Positions 51,899-62,328 of a stretch of 64,000 bases of DNA are shown here, piece by piece. The stretch is from the NCBI RefSeq assembly GCF_014779765.1, contig NZ_JACXZA010000009.1, positions 124,001-188,000 on the forward strand. The letters run 5' to 3'. The position numbers were made by a program, and so were the translations under genes. A model generated the notes under the pieces. The model searched no databases. It was not told where the DNA came from and saw only the letters and a program-made list of their open reading frames with translations. The first letter of the stretch is position 1. Each line of letters opens with the position of its first letter. This DNA is from Paenibacillus terricola. GTDB taxonomy: Bacteria; Bacillota; Bacilli; Paenibacillales; Paenibacillaceae.

Positions 51899-53092
51899 AT
51901 GAACAAAGTATACCTTATCGCGCTTGGCGCCTTCTTCGCCGGGACAGCCGAACTTATCATTTCGGGCATTCTGAGCATGCTTGCAGCTAGCGTAGGGATT
52001 TCGATCGCACAAGCCGGGATGCTCGTTACAGCCTATTCAATCGGATTTGCAGTCGGAACGCCGATCCTTATTGCACTGACGTCCCGCATAAACCGCAAAC
52101 GATTGATGATGGTTTCCCTGCTGGCTTTCTCCCTTAGCAACCTGATCTTTGCATTCAGCAGCCATTACGCATTTCTCATGTCGATACGCGTGATTGTCGG
52201 GATTAGCGCAGGTGTGTTCTGCGTCATTGCCCTCGGGTCCATTACGAAGCTTGTTCGGGACAATCAACTAGGCAATGCGATGGGAACGATCGCGCTTGCC
52301 TTCAGCTTCTCGATGGTGCTGGGCGTACCTATCGGCGCTGTCATGTCGAAGCTATGGGGATGGGAGTCGATTTTCTACGCGCTGGCCATCGGCGGCCTAT
52401 TCGTTCTCCTCCCACTGCAGCGGAGCCTACCGGATATCCCAGCAGATAAACCCGAACCTTTCCTACAGCAGTTCACGGTATTGAAGAATGTATCGGTAGC
52501 CGGTCCTTTGCTGCTATCCATGCTTCTCGGCGCAGGCAATTCGGTTATGCTGACGTACATTGCGCCGTTCGTTGAGCACGCCCTGAAGCTGTCATCCGAT
52601 GCACCAAGCGTTGTTCTACTAGCCGTAGGCGTAGTCGGCATCGCTGGCTCCAAGCTCGGCGGAATCGGCATTGACCGTTACGGAAGTGTACGAATGATGA
52701 TCATTGGCCTTTCAGGTTCATTCTTATCCTTAGTCGCCATGCCCTTATTCGCTGACATTTCCCCGGCAATCAGCTTAGCGCTGATCGGCATATGGGGCTT
52801 CTCGATATTCAGCGCTGTCCCCGCCGTTAACGCCTACATTGTCCGTACCGCGCCAAGCTCTGTTAGCTTCATTCTAAGTCTGAACACTTCCGTTACTCAT
52901 CTCGGCCTTGCGATTGGCGCAAGTGCAGGAGGCTGGCTCGTGAGGCTGAACGATAAAGCTAACGCGTTATACCTTCCTTGGCTTGCATCTTTGTTCGTCC
53001 TGCTCGCATTGACAGCGGCTGTCCTGTCTGTTCAGAACCACAAGATGCGCGTTCGGCTTGTTCAAAAGGTTCAACAGCGTTCGACGAATTAA
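51899..53092 (+). CDS. MFS transporter (AraJ/YdhL-like, DHA1 family)
   Basis: A 397-residue, twelve-helix carrier. Helix 1 has LGAFFAGTAELIISGIL, typical of AraJ/CmlA-type transporters, and a basic loop (SRINRKRLMM) replaces the usual motif A. ATG 51899 is chosen since GGAAGGA lies 8 bases upstream. Divergent HxlR control suggests drug or metabolite efflux. Terminator behind. Confidence 0.87.
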   Translation: MNKVYLIALGAFFAGTAELIISGILSMLAASVGISIAQAGMLVTAYSIGFAVGTPILIALTSRINRKRLMMVSLLAFSLSNLIFAFSSHYAFLMSIRVIVGISAGVFCVIALGSITKLVRDNQLGNAMGTIALAFSFSMVLGVPIGAVMSKLWGWESIFYALAIGGLFVLLPLQRSLPDIPADKPEPFLQQFTVLKNVSVAGPLLLSMLLGAGNSVMLTYIAPFVEHALKLSSDAPSVVLLAVGVVGIAGSKLGGIGIDRYGSVRMMIIGLSGSFLSLVAMPLFADISPAISLALIGIWGFSIFSAVPAVNAYIVRTAPSSVSFILSLNTSVTHLGLAIGASAGGWLVRLNDKANALYLPWLASLFVLLALTAAVLSVQNHKMRVRLVQKVQQRSTN

Positions 53093-53144
53093 CGGCGGCA
53101 GCGGCTCACTGTGATAGAGGGAGCAGCATGCAACAGAGCAAAAC

Positions 53145-53173
53145 AAAAAGCCCGATCCTCAAGATCGGGCTTT
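53145..53173. terminator. Bidirectional terminator between MFS and leuA
   Basis: AAAGCCCGATC-CTCAA-GATCGGGCTTT with A and T flanks. Confidence 0.88.
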
Positions 53174-53178
53174 CCCTA

Positions 53179-54843
53179 TTAACGAACCATTTGGTTAACA
53201 GCGCTGAACAGTGCTTTGACCGACGATGTCATGATGTCCGCGTCGATGCCGCAGCCCCAGTACACCGTACCGTTCGATGCCGTGATGCCGATATACGAAG
53301 CAGCTTGCGACTTCGAACCGATCTCAAGCGCATGCTCCTTGTACACCAGGTCGGAATAATCGATACCCAGATGCGTCTGCAGTGCATTGTTGATTGCATC
53401 GAGCCGACCATTGCCCGATCCTGCGATTTCCAACGCTACCCCATCCGTACGAATCGTAACGATCGTCTGGAAGTCCTGCTCATCTTCTTCCGTGAAACGG
53501 CATTTCACCAGCTCGATAGGCGCCTTCAGGTTCACATATTGGTTCTTGAAGATGTCATAGATTTCTTCCGGCATCAGCTCTTTCTGCTGCTGGTCGGATA
53601 CGTTCTTCACGCAGTAGCCGAAATGCTCGCGCATCTTAGCAGGCAGATCGAGACCGTATTTCAGCTGCAAAATATAACCGATGCCGCCCTTGCCGGACTG
53701 GCTGTTGATGCGGATAATGTCGCCTTCATATTCTCTGCCGATATCCTTCGGATCGATTGGCAGATAAGGAACCGACCATTTGTCGCTCGACTTCTCTTCG
53801 CGCCATGACATGCCTTTCGCGATCGCATCTTGGTGCGATCCCGAGAATGCCGTGAACACGAGTTCGCCGCCGTACGGCTGACGCTCGCCGACCTTCATCT
53901 TCGTCAGACGCTCATACACCGCGATAATGGCTGGAATGTTGTCGAAGTTCAGCTTCGGATCCACGCCATGCGAGTACATGTTCAGTGCCAGCGTAACAAC
54001 GTCAACGTTACCTGTACGCTCGCCGTTGCCGAACAGCGTGCCCTCGACGCGCTGTGCGCCAGCCAGTACGCCGAGCTCTGCGTCAGCAACGCCCGTACCT
54101 CTGTCGTTGTGCGGGTGCACCGACAGAATAACGCCATCGCGATAGCTCAGGTTCTCGCTCATATATTCGATCTGGCTTGCATAAACGTGCGGCATCGACA
54201 TCTGTACCGTCGCCGGCAGGTTGATGATGGCCGGATTCGCCGAAGTCGGCTGCCATACGTCGAGCACGCGATTGCAAATCTCAAGCGCGAATTCAATCTC
54301 CGTACCCGTGAAGCTTTCCGGCGAATATTCGAACTGGAAGTTGCCTTCCGTCTCTTCCGCACATTGCTTCAGCAGCTTCGCGCCTGTGAGGGCGATCTCG
54401 ATGATCTCTTCCTTCGACTTGCGGAATACTTGCTCGCGCTGCGCAACGGACGTCGAGTTGTACAGATGGACAACGGCTTTCTTAGCGCCTGCGAGCGATT
54501 GGAACGTTTTGCGAATAATATGTTCACGCGATTGGGTAAGCACTTGAATGGTAACGTCGTCCGGAATCAGGTTCTGCTCGATCAGCGTGCGCAGGAACGT
54601 GAACTCCGTCTCCGATGCTGCCGGGAATCCGACTTCGATTTCTTTGAAGCCGATATCGACGAGCATTTGGAAATACTCCAGCTTCTCCTCCAGGTTCATC
54701 GGTACGACCAATGCCTGGTTGCCGTCGCGCAGGTCCACGCTGCACCACGTTGGCGCTTCCGTGATATATTCCTTCTGCGTCCATTTCAAGCTTGTCACCG
54801 GCGGCATGAAATATCCTCTGGTGTATTTGTCAACATTCTTCAT
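53179..54843 (-). CDS. leuA: 2-isopropylmalate synthase, long (yeast/Corynebacterium) type
   Basis: A 554-residue LeuA with a DRE-TIM barrel and C-terminal LeuA allosteric domain. SVDLRDGNQALV gives the metal-binding D-R-x-G start, SVHPHNDRGTGVADAEL the H-x-H and acidic ligands, and GNVDVVTLALN follows. It makes 2-isopropylmalate from acetyl-CoA and 2-ketoisovalerate in leucine synthesis. The C-terminal domain (about 430-554) binds leucine for feedback. ATG 54843 has AGGGTGG upstream. A leucine T-box precedes it, and no other leu gene is adjacent. Confidence 0.95.
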   Translation of the reverse strand: MKNVDKYTRGYFMPPVTSLKWTQKEYITEAPTWCSVDLRDGNQALVVPMNLEEKLEYFQMLVDIGFKEIEVGFPAASETEFTFLRTLIEQNLIPDDVTIQVLTQSREHIIRKTFQSLAGAKKAVVHLYNSTSVAQREQVFRKSKEEIIEIALTGAKLLKQCAEETEGNFQFEYSPESFTGTEIEFALEICNRVLDVWQPTSANPAIINLPATVQMSMPHVYASQIEYMSENLSYRDGVILSVHPHNDRGTGVADAELGVLAGAQRVEGTLFGNGERTGNVDVVTLALNMYSHGVDPKLNFDNIPAIIAVYERLTKMKVGERQPYGGELVFTAFSGSHQDAIAKGMSWREEKSSDKWSVPYLPIDPKDIGREYEGDIIRINSQSGKGGIGYILQLKYGLDLPAKMREHFGYCVKNVSDQQQKELMPEEIYDIFKNQYVNLKAPIELVKCRFTEEDEQDFQTIVTIRTDGVALEIAGSGNGRLDAINNALQTHLGIDYSDLVYKEHALEIGSKSQAASYIGITASNGTVYWGCGIDADIMTSSVKALFSAVNQMVR

Positions 54844-54893
54844 GGCGATCCACCCTCTCATTCGTATCTGCAGCTGGCACGTTTATTATGAAA

Positions 54894-55180
54894 AAACAAA
54901 AAGCCTTCCATCTCCATTAACAGAGACGAAAGACTGTGTCTTACGCGGTACCACTCCGAATTCATGCCCTCAGGCATGCACTCTACGGATAGGGGTCTGC
55001 TGCATCATTCGCATACACACGAGCTATCCTCCTGCTGATAACGGTCAGGTTCCGGCTCCGCTTACTTAAGGTTCAGCGAGCAACTCCAAGGTGAGTTCAG
55101 ATTTTCTTCGCGGCTGTTTCGCACCAACCAACAGCTCTCTGAGCGCTTCGAACAATCGTACTAGCCCTTTTCAACGTTCT
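54894..55180 (-). promoter_or_regulatory. T-box riboswitch, leucine-specific, upstream of leuA
   Basis: On the minus strand: stem I features (AGAGAGCTGTTGGTTGGTGC region), a specifier loop with CTC (Leu) at 55093-55095 in GAACTCACC, the T-box itself GTGGTACCGCG (about 54944-54955), and a terminator stem (CTTTCGTCTC and GAGATGGAAGG) ending in a T-run near 54897. Uncharged tRNA-Leu would block the terminator and switch on leuA. This fills the 385-base gap before leuA. Confidence 0.9.
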
Positions 55181-55228
55181 TGAATATTTAGATCAAATTA
55201 TATACCACCAAAGCCCCGAAATCAACCA

Positions 55229-56044
55229 TCAAACCCGTCGATCCATCCGATAGTGCTCCGGCGTAACGCCAACCGACTTCACGAACGCCCGATAGAAGGC
55301 GCTCCCGCTGGAGAAGCCAAGCCGCAGTCCGATGTCCGTAATGGAACGATCTGTGATCGTCAACAGCCGCTTCGCCTCGTCGATTCGCAGCCGCAGCACA
55401 TATTGATAAGGCGTAACCCCGAAGGACGATTTGAAGCTTCGTATAAAATGAAACCGGCTCTGCTTCGCGATCGAAGCAAGGTCCTCGATCGTGATCGCAT
55501 CCGTGTAATGCGCATGTATAAATTCAAGCACCTGCGTCATATATGCATCTACGCCAAAGGCGGCAATATGAGCCTGCGCAGCTGCGCTGTTATTGTCCCT
55601 ATGGCTGCCGGACAAAGCGTCGCATAAGTAGGTGAATACGTGCTCCTCCGTCTCATCCTGCGCGAGCCGATCGTTCGGATCATGGGTCATCAGCGCGCCA
55701 ATCCATTGGTGAAACTGCGCCGCAAGCTGCGTCCGGTCGAACTGCTGCCGAAGGTCAAGCTCAAGCGAATCTCTGCGCGCGAACGTTTCCAGACCCGCCT
55801 GCCGCACCTTGAAGATCACAACGCCAGCCTGCTCGCCAATCTCGAACACATGGCGTTCCCGCGGATGCTGGACGAGCCCGCTTCCATCGGACAGCCGGTA
55901 GCTGCGATTCTCTTGTATGAAATCACATGTGCCATACATCGGCACTGTAATCTGAAAATCATCCTCATGCATATGCGGAACGTTCGAGAACGGTCCATCT
56001 ATCCGCCACAGTTCCATCCGCGGCGTCGTAATTTGAACGATCAT
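55229..56044 (-). CDS. AraC-family transcriptional regulator
   Basis: A 271-residue regulator with an N-terminal cupin-like domain (HMHEDDFQITVPMYGTCDF; LVQHPRERHVFEIGE) and a C-terminal double HTH (IEDLASIAKQSRFHFIRSF, ITDIGLRLGFSSGSAFYRAF). Divergent from the truncated Fsr-like MFS gene, which it may once have regulated. AGAGAG precedes the ATG. Confidence 0.87.
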   Translation of the reverse strand: MIVQITTPRMELWRIDGPFSNVPHMHEDDFQITVPMYGTCDFIQENRSYRLSDGSGLVQHPRERHVFEIGEQAGVVIFKVRQAGLETFARRDSLELDLRQQFDRTQLAAQFHQWIGALMTHDPNDRLAQDETEEHVFTYLCDALSGSHRDNNSAAAQAHIAAFGVDAYMTQVLEFIHAHYTDAITIEDLASIAKQSRFHFIRSFKSSFGVTPYQYVLRLRIDEAKRLLTITDRSITDIGLRLGFSSGSAFYRAFVKSVGVTPEHYRMDRRV

Positions 56045-56157
56045 CTCTCTTCACCCGAATTCATTATAGCAATAATTGCGCATTCGCCAAGCAATTATCG
56101 CAAAGACGGGCCGCAGCGATTCCGATACGATAGGAAAAAACGAGAAAGGTGATCGCA

Positions 56158-57237
56158 ATGTCTCAACCTGCTGTGGCCGTGACGACTAGACAGACGGCCA
56201 ATTTCGTCTTACTTGGCGTCAGCATGGCGCATTTGCTTAATGATGCCATGCAGAACGCAGTCCCTGCTGTTTTTCCTATTTTTCAACAATCGCTCCACCT
56301 CAGTTACGCCCAGATCGGCTGGGTCGCCTTCACGCTGAACATTACTGCTTCGATCCTTCAACCGCTGATCGGTTATTACACGGATCGCAGGCCGATGCCA
56401 GGGCTGCTGCCGCTTGGCATGGTGTTCACGCTGCTCGGGATGATTGGACTTGCCATCTCCCCAGGACTTGGCATGCTGATCCTCTCCGCCGCGCTTATCG
56501 GCATCGGTTCCTCCGTGCTTCACCCGGAGTCGTCGCGCGTCGCGCATCTCGTCGCCGGCAGCGGCAAAGGGCTCGCGCAGTCCATCTTTCAAGTCGGAGG
56601 CAACACCGGTCAGGCGCTTGCGCCGCTAATGGTTGCCTTCATCATTACGCCGCAAGGACAGCATGGTTTCCTGTGGTTCACACTGCTAGCCGTCTGCGGC
56701 TTTATCATTCAATGGTATGTCGGCAGATGGTATGGGAACCATATGCAGCTTCGTGCAGCAAGCGGGAAGAAGGCTGCTGCTGTCTCGAGCAGCGATCGGC
56801 ATTTCTCCCGCGGATTCATCGTATTCGTGCTTGGGATTCTGATCGTACTGCTCTTCTCCAAATTCGTCTATATCGCAAGTATGACGGGTTATTATTCGTT
56901 CTACTTCATGGAGAAATACGGCTTGTCGCTGGAACGCGCGCAGGTATCGTTGTTCGCTCTGCAATTCGCAGGTATGGTCGGCACGCTGCTGGGCGGACCG
57001 CTCGCGGATAAGTTCGGACGTAAGCGAATTATCTGGTTCTCGATAGCCGGCACGGCGCCGTTCTCTCTCTGGCTCCCTTACGCCAGCCCGATCGACGGAT
57101 CAAGGCGAATGCTTCCTCCGGATGCTCGCCTTCCTTGGGCAGCGCCAGGTACGACCCGCCCCAATTGCCATATTGTTGCGGCCCAAGCTCAGCCAGATCC
57201 CATTTGCCGCTTGCTGTGGGAGCGGTATTGCGCATGA
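56158..57237 (+). pseudogene. Fsr-like MFS transporter, truncated at its 3' end
   Basis: A 359-codon frame. About the first 311 residues match fosmidomycin-resistance-type (Fsr) transporters: MAHLLNDAMQNAVPAVFPIF, DRRPMPGLLPLG, HPESSRVAHLVAGSGKG and LADKFGRKRIIWFSIAG. Fsr proteins run to about 400 residues. Here, after LWLPYASP (near 57090), the frame runs into DNA that is the antisense of a sugar-binding lipoprotein gene and gains about 48 meaningless residues. The last helices are missing, so transport is doubtful. ATG 56158 has AAAGGTG upstream. Confidence 0.85.
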
Positions 57238-58069
57238 TGCCTGTCATCCATGGCGGCGCCAGCATAACGGCGAAGCTGCCTTGTTCGAGCCCCATGCCCC
57301 ACTCCGGCAAATAGGGCTCTATACCGGCGGAAAGCCCTAGACTGGCGGCTTTCATCGTGTAGTCCCAAGCCTTTCGAACTTCGGCGTTGTCCTGCAGAAT
57401 CAATCTCCCGCTCGTTTGATCAAAGTACTGCTCCCCCAGTTGGCTGAACATTAACCGGTACATCGTTCGCAAACTGTTGAACATCTTCGTACCGATCTTC
57501 TCCTTCAGCGTCTTGCCGACTTCGATATAATCGTCCCAGCTGCTCAGCAACCGGGATACCGATTCCCGATCGGATGGAAGTCCTGCTTTCTCGAATAAGT
57601 CGCGCCGATAAGCGAGCAGAATCGGACCGATATCGGTTGGCAGTGCGAGTAGAAATGAATGATCCGCGTTTTGCGCGTTAATCCATTTCCAATCCAGATA
57701 CTCCCCCGCAAGCGCCTTCGCCCCATAATCGTACAAATTATAGAAGTGGGAGGAAAATCCTTTGAACCGGTCGATGAACGTGCCTTCAATCACGACCACG
57801 TCGGGAGCGCCGTAGCCTGCCGCGAGAGCCGTCTGAAGGTTGCTGTGAACATCGGCATATTGGGCGGTCACAACGCGAATCTTCAATTCCGGATGATCAC
57901 GGTCATACTCGGCGATTAGCGGTTCGAGTCCTGTACCCGGCAGAAGCCAGACCGACAATTCGATTGGGCGATCTTCTTGCAGCGAATCGACCTCCGACAC
58001 CGGTACAGCCGAACACGCCGTTAAAGCAGCGAACATCATCAGGAGGGCTATGTATATCCATTGTCGCAT
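57029..58069 (-). pseudogene. Sugar ABC substrate-binding lipoprotein, truncated at its 3' end
   Basis: A 346-codon frame with a lipoprotein signal (LTAC at about residue 19) and a family-1 solute-binding fold (DVVVIEGTFIDRFKGF; LALPTDIGPILLAYRRDLFE). Around residue 324 (EEAFALI, near 57098) the family sequence stops and 22 antisense residues from the MFS gene follow. The usual C-terminal 80-100 residues are lost, so it may not fold or bind. No permease genes follow. The start is 1 base after the kinase stop, with GGAGGG inside the kinase end. Confidence 0.85.
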
Positions 58070-58070
58070 G

Positions 58071-59843
58071 CTACATCCCTCCTTCGCTATCCAGCGGCAG
58101 TACGATCTCGACCCGCAGCCCGCCTTCCGAGCCTTTCATCAATTTAATTCCATAATCCTTCCCGTACACGAGCCGGATTCGCTGATGCAGGTTGGCCAAT
58201 CCCAATCCGGAATGGAGCATTGTCGTCGCTGCCATGTCGTCTTTCGGATCAAGCGCTCTAGCCATCTCGTCCATGCTCATGCCAATGCCGTTATCTTCGA
58301 CCGCAAGCAGGAGCCCTTCCTCCGTATGCCGAATCTCGATACGAATGTGCCATTTCCGTCCTTTTACCGTTTCGAGCCCATGCGATATCGCATTCTCGAC
58401 AAGCGGCTGCAGCAGCATTTTCATCATTTTACACGGATATAACGCCTCATCCGTCTCGATGATCACCTGCAGCTTCTCGCCATATCGGGCTCGCTGAAGC
58501 AGTAAATAACGATCCAACTGGTCTAGATCTTCTCGAACGGTTACGAATTCAGAGCCAGGCTGAATGCTGTATCGCATCAAATCGCTTAACGTATGCACCA
58601 TTTCGGCTGCCTTCTCATTGTCATCATTGATCAACTGCCAATAAATCGTGTTCAACGAGTTATAGAGAAAATGCGGCCGGAATTGCGCCTTAAGCGCAAT
58701 AATCTGCGCCTGCTTCTCCGTCGCCTGCCGACTGGATAAATCCTGAATCGTCTCGTTCAAATGCGTGACCATCCGATTGAAGCTTTCGAACAACGTCGCG
58801 ACCTCATGGTTGATGAGCCTGCTCTTCGACGGAGTTAGAATGCCTCTCTCGACTCTGCTCAAACGATGGGCGAGATAACGAATCGGCCGAGTAACCGTCC
58901 ACGCGAAGAACGTGACAAGCAGCAATGCTGCGCAAATCGCAAATATACCGATCCACAAATTGCCCTTCTGCATTTGCTTCAAATCCTTGACAGCGCTTGC
59001 AGCATCAATGTAAGCAACCACCGTCCAGCCGCTGTACGAAGATGTGGAATAGGCGACGTACGACGGCTGTCCCTCTTCGCTCCAATTGAACAAACCTTCT
59101 TCTTTATTCTTCATTCGCTCGACCAGGAAGGTGTCGGCCGGCGTTCCAATCTTATTGGCATCCATCGAATAGACGATGATGCCGCGCGAATCGATAAATT
59201 GGATATTCCGGGTCAAGCTTTGGTCATCCTCTTCAATCACGCGGCGCAGCGTGTCGATGGAGAACATCACGAATAAGTCTCCCAGCGGCTCCAGCGTCGA
59301 CCATTCATTCAGCTGCCTCGCCCCGATGACCGCATGAACGGTTCCATTGCTCCAGGCTGGCCCGGATACCCATAACATACGTCCGTCGCGAGCATGGATT
59401 TCCGAATACCAATCGATCCGGTGCAGCTCCTCCTCCGTGCTCCAATTCAAAGTTAATGCATCATTATGGGAATAGAATTGACCTTTCGAATCGACCAAAT
59501 GGATCGTTAGTTCAGAGCCGGTAAGCCTCGCCTGCTCGGAAGCGAAGCGGATGATGTCGGCTTTGCCGAGCGTAACAGCTTTCCCCCGTTTTATTGCGGC
59601 AAAATGCTGCTGCACCTGCGGACTAAAGGCGACGCGCTGAGACAATCGATCATATTCAAGCAGCATAACATCTGTTTTGCCGCGAATTTGTTTCACGGAC
59701 TCCAGCATGAATCGCGACGTCTTCTCGACGACGACACGAGAGGAATAATGATAGGAGAAGAAGCTTGTAATCGACAGGATCAGCAGCAGAATGACAGAGA
59801 ACCCGATAATCAGCTGCGTAAGGATAGATGGTTTGCGGGTCAC
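58071..59843 (-). CDS. YesM-type sensor histidine kinase without a regulator partner
   Basis: A 590-residue kinase: helix near 8-30, extracellular Cache-like domain (about 35-285), a second helix, HAMP, His_kinase with H391 (FRPHFLYNSLNTIYW) and HATPase with ENAISHG and GLGLANLHQRI. GTG start with GGGAGG 9 bases upstream. A YesN-type regulator and permease genes normally sit beside such kinases. Here only the broken binding-protein gene remains, consistent with a deletion downstream. Confidence 0.9.
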   Translation of the reverse strand: MTRKPSILTQLIIGFSVILLLILSITSFFSYHYSSRVVVEKTSRFMLESVKQIRGKTDVMLLEYDRLSQRVAFSPQVQQHFAAIKRGKAVTLGKADIIRFASEQARLTGSELTIHLVDSKGQFYSHNDALTLNWSTEEELHRIDWYSEIHARDGRMLWVSGPAWSNGTVHAVIGARQLNEWSTLEPLGDLFVMFSIDTLRRVIEEDDQSLTRNIQFIDSRGIIVYSMDANKIGTPADTFLVERMKNKEEGLFNWSEEGQPSYVAYSTSSYSGWTVVAYIDAASAVKDLKQMQKGNLWIGIFAICAALLLVTFFAWTVTRPIRYLAHRLSRVERGILTPSKSRLINHEVATLFESFNRMVTHLNETIQDLSSRQATEKQAQIIALKAQFRPHFLYNSLNTIYWQLINDDNEKAAEMVHTLSDLMRYSIQPGSEFVTVREDLDQLDRYLLLQRARYGEKLQVIIETDEALYPCKMMKMLLQPLVENAISHGLETVKGRKWHIRIEIRHTEEGLLLAVEDNGIGMSMDEMARALDPKDDMAATTMLHSGLGLANLHQRIRLVYGKDYGIKLMKGSEGGLRVEIVLPLDSEGGM

Positions 59844-59875
59844 GAGTGACGCCTCCCACGAGTTGTCGTTGCCAC

Positions 59876-60997
59876 TTAGAACTTATCAGTCTTATACCAG
59901 AACAGAGGCAGCGGGAACCAGCCCTGTGGTGCGCCGACCTCCATGTAACGACTATGCTGCGTGAGAAGCAGCTTCTGCGCCTGCTGCTTGTTAAGTATTA
60001 CTGCATCAGACTTAGCCGTCCGCTCAACGGTCACACCGTTCTCATCAACACGAGCTGTAACAGGCTGCCCGTCCATAATAGCGGAGAATTGCCCGGTGAC
60101 AAGTCCGATTGTTCGATGTTGCAACGTTAAATATGCTTGCAGCACATTGGCAAAATCCAAAATATTGTACATATCAGACGTCTCGATAGCGTAATCCTCA
60201 GCGAACTCGCCGAGACGTCTATTTAGCGCTGTATCATACTCAGGAGAGTAAATGGTAACCCGCTCCACACTCCGTTTGACCATATAAGCTTTGATCGTAC
60301 GCACAATATCGTCTTGGTGCTCCATCGCGATTTCCGATATTTCGTTCCCCTCATGATTGACGAGAAGATAGCCGATCAATTCGCCCCCCTCCAATACGCC
60401 AATTGGATTTAGACGAAATGTCTTAAGGGTAAGGGGCAGCAATTGTTCTTCACGCTCGACATATGCCGGCCTTGCCATATTCAGCTTGTTCGCAAAACTC
60501 ACCGCACCATCGACTTCAAATAACGGGCAAAAAGACAAGCCATCCGGACTTGCCTCCTTCAACGCATGACGAATGTTCGTCTGCGTTACCGTATGTTTGA
60601 CTTTCAATCCCCCGACGGTGAAGCCAAAATATTCATAACGTTGGCGTTGGCCGGCTAACACAATCATATCGTAGGAATCTGCCCTCAACGTCTCTAACCA
60701 ATGGTTCATGAGCACCTTCATATGCCCTTCGCCGCGCGCGCGAGGATGAACGGATACCGTCCCCAAATAGCCGGTTTGAAGCTTGTTATCGCCGACTTGC
60801 AGCAATTCCGGCAAGACCGCAACTAAAGCACGCATTCTGCCCTGCTCGTCTACAGCCGCCATATGCAAAGAAGAAGAATCGATCCCCTCGCCGTATACTT
60901 TGGGAAGAAGGGCTTCAAAATCTATACCAAAAACGTAGTTGGCGAAATCAATATACGTTTCTCTTTCTTCAGGTTGTGCTCTTCTATACTCAGCCAT
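59876..60997 (-). CDS. Eis-like GNAT N-acetyltransferase
   Basis: A 373-residue protein: GNAT domain with acetyl-CoA loop VSVHPRARGEGHMKVLM, a second GNAT-like half, and a C-terminal SCP2-like region (FSAIMDGQPVTARV) ending in a free carboxyl (FWYKTDKF), as in Eis aminoglycoside/amine acetyltransferases. ATG 60997 has AAGGAG 10 bases upstream. Eis-type enzymes are hexamers that acetylate amines, including some antibiotics. Substrate unknown here. Confidence 0.85.
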   Translation of the reverse strand: MAEYRRAQPEERETYIDFANYVFGIDFEALLPKVYGEGIDSSSLHMAAVDEQGRMRALVAVLPELLQVGDNKLQTGYLGTVSVHPRARGEGHMKVLMNHWLETLRADSYDMIVLAGQRQRYEYFGFTVGGLKVKHTVTQTNIRHALKEASPDGLSFCPLFEVDGAVSFANKLNMARPAYVEREEQLLPLTLKTFRLNPIGVLEGGELIGYLLVNHEGNEISEIAMEHQDDIVRTIKAYMVKRSVERVTIYSPEYDTALNRRLGEFAEDYAIETSDMYNILDFANVLQAYLTLQHRTIGLVTGQFSAIMDGQPVTARVDENGVTVERTAKSDAVILNKQQAQKLLLTQHSRYMEVGAPQGWFPLPLFWYKTDKF

Positions 60998-61082
60998 TGT
61001 CACCGTGCTCCTTAACTGTTAAATTGTCTTATTTAACAATTCGGATACGATGGCCAGTCTCCTGCTATTGCTGCAGGATTGA

Positions 61083-62294
61083 TTAAGCCGCAGCTTTCGA
61101 TTTCTCCCGTTCCCGCTTCCCGGCTCTGAGCGATAAGCCGAAACAGAGAACCAGTACGACACAAGCGAGTCCATATGGGTAGTTGATATTTATATCGAAC
61201 AGCGCACCCGCTACAATGGGTCCCACGATATTGCCTAGGCTGGTGAACGCTGAGTTCAGCCCTGCCACATAGCCTTGCTGATCCTTCGCAAGCATAGACA
61301 TCTGCGTACTAACCGCGGGCCGCAGAATATCGGTCGCTAAGAATACGATAAACGTAACCGCGAAGATCAACCAATATTTGTGCACGAACAACGTCAATAT
61401 AATGAACAAACCTGCGAAGAGCAAACAAATGGAGATAACCCGCCGCTCGCCGAATGTATTTAGAATCCAGCTGAATGCCGTCAATTGAACGACTGCACCC
61501 GCAATCGAACCAAATGTTAGAATAAAGGCAATATCCTTCGGCTCGAAACCGAATTTCTGATCGACGAACAGGCCAAATACCGTCTCGAAGTTAGCTAGCC
61601 CAAACGACATAACAAACACGATGACCAAGCCGATAAAGTAAGGCTCGCGATACGAATTCATTAACTGCACGAACAGATTGCTGTGTTCTTGGGCTGGTGC
61701 AGCCGCCTTATCCGAAGCATTAGACGGTTCCGTTCGAGATTCCCGCAGAAGCAGCATCGTAACACAAGCTGCGAGGAGTCCTGCCACAGCCGCTGCGAAG
61801 AACGGCACTCGCACACCAAATTCGGCTACATAGCCGCCAATGCCAGGACCAATAATAAAACCAGTCGTAATGGATGCGGTAATATAGCCCATGCCAGCTG
61901 CTCTATCCTCTTCTGAAGTGACGTCGGCAGCATATGCCATAACGGCGGGCATAATTAAGGCAGCGGCAATACCGCCAAGCATCCGAGAGACGAACAGCAG
62001 CGTTGACGATTCTGCGATGCCGAACAACCACTCCGATACGGCGAAGACGAACATGCCGATGACGATCATTTTCTTCCTGCCATAAGAGTCAGCCAGCCGT
62101 CCGGCCAGCGGCGAGAACAGAAACTGCGTCAGCGAGAAGGCCGCGACAAGCAAGCCAACTGCCGAGCCTGTAATGCCGAGCTCTTCCATGAATTTCGGCA
62201 TAATCGGTATTGCGAGTCCGATCCCGGTGAATACGAGGAACAGATTTAACATGAGAATAAGGACGGCGCCTTGCTTTTTCAATAAAATGGCCAT
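61083..62294 (-). CDS. NorA/Bmr-like MFS multidrug efflux pump
   Basis: A 403-residue, twelve-helix DHA1 pump: GIGLAIPIMPKFMEELG in helix 1, motif A GRLADSYGRKKMI and motif C-like TGFIIGPGIGGYVAE in helix 5. ATG 62294 follows GGAGGTTTT. The TetR gene upstream on the same strand and a shared operator sequence (62329-62347 and 62993-63016) suggest repression relieved by substrates. Confidence 0.9.
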   Translation of the reverse strand: MAILLKKQGAVLILMLNLFLVFTGIGLAIPIMPKFMEELGITGSAVGLLVAAFSLTQFLFSPLAGRLADSYGRKKMIVIGMFVFAVSEWLFGIAESSTLLFVSRMLGGIAAALIMPAVMAYAADVTSEEDRAAGMGYITASITTGFIIGPGIGGYVAEFGVRVPFFAAAVAGLLAACVTMLLLRESRTEPSNASDKAAAPAQEHSNLFVQLMNSYREPYFIGLVIVFVMSFGLANFETVFGLFVDQKFGFEPKDIAFILTFGSIAGAVVQLTAFSWILNTFGERRVISICLLFAGLFIILTLFVHKYWLIFAVTFIVFLATDILRPAVSTQMSMLAKDQQGYVAGLNSAFTSLGNIVGPIVAGALFDININYPYGLACVVLVLCFGLSLRAGKREREKSKAAA

Positions 62295-62328
62295 ACGTAA
62301 AACCTCCGGATGCATCTTGTTGCTCACA

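Noticed and set aside
53830-54891. 353-codon plus-strand frame opposite leuA
   Set aside because: Antisense to leuA, which is certain; no motif.
56158-58069. Simple sequencing frameshift in the MFS or binding-protein gene
   Set aside because: Both genes end their family similarity at the same point and then read each other's antisense DNA, which a frameshift cannot produce.
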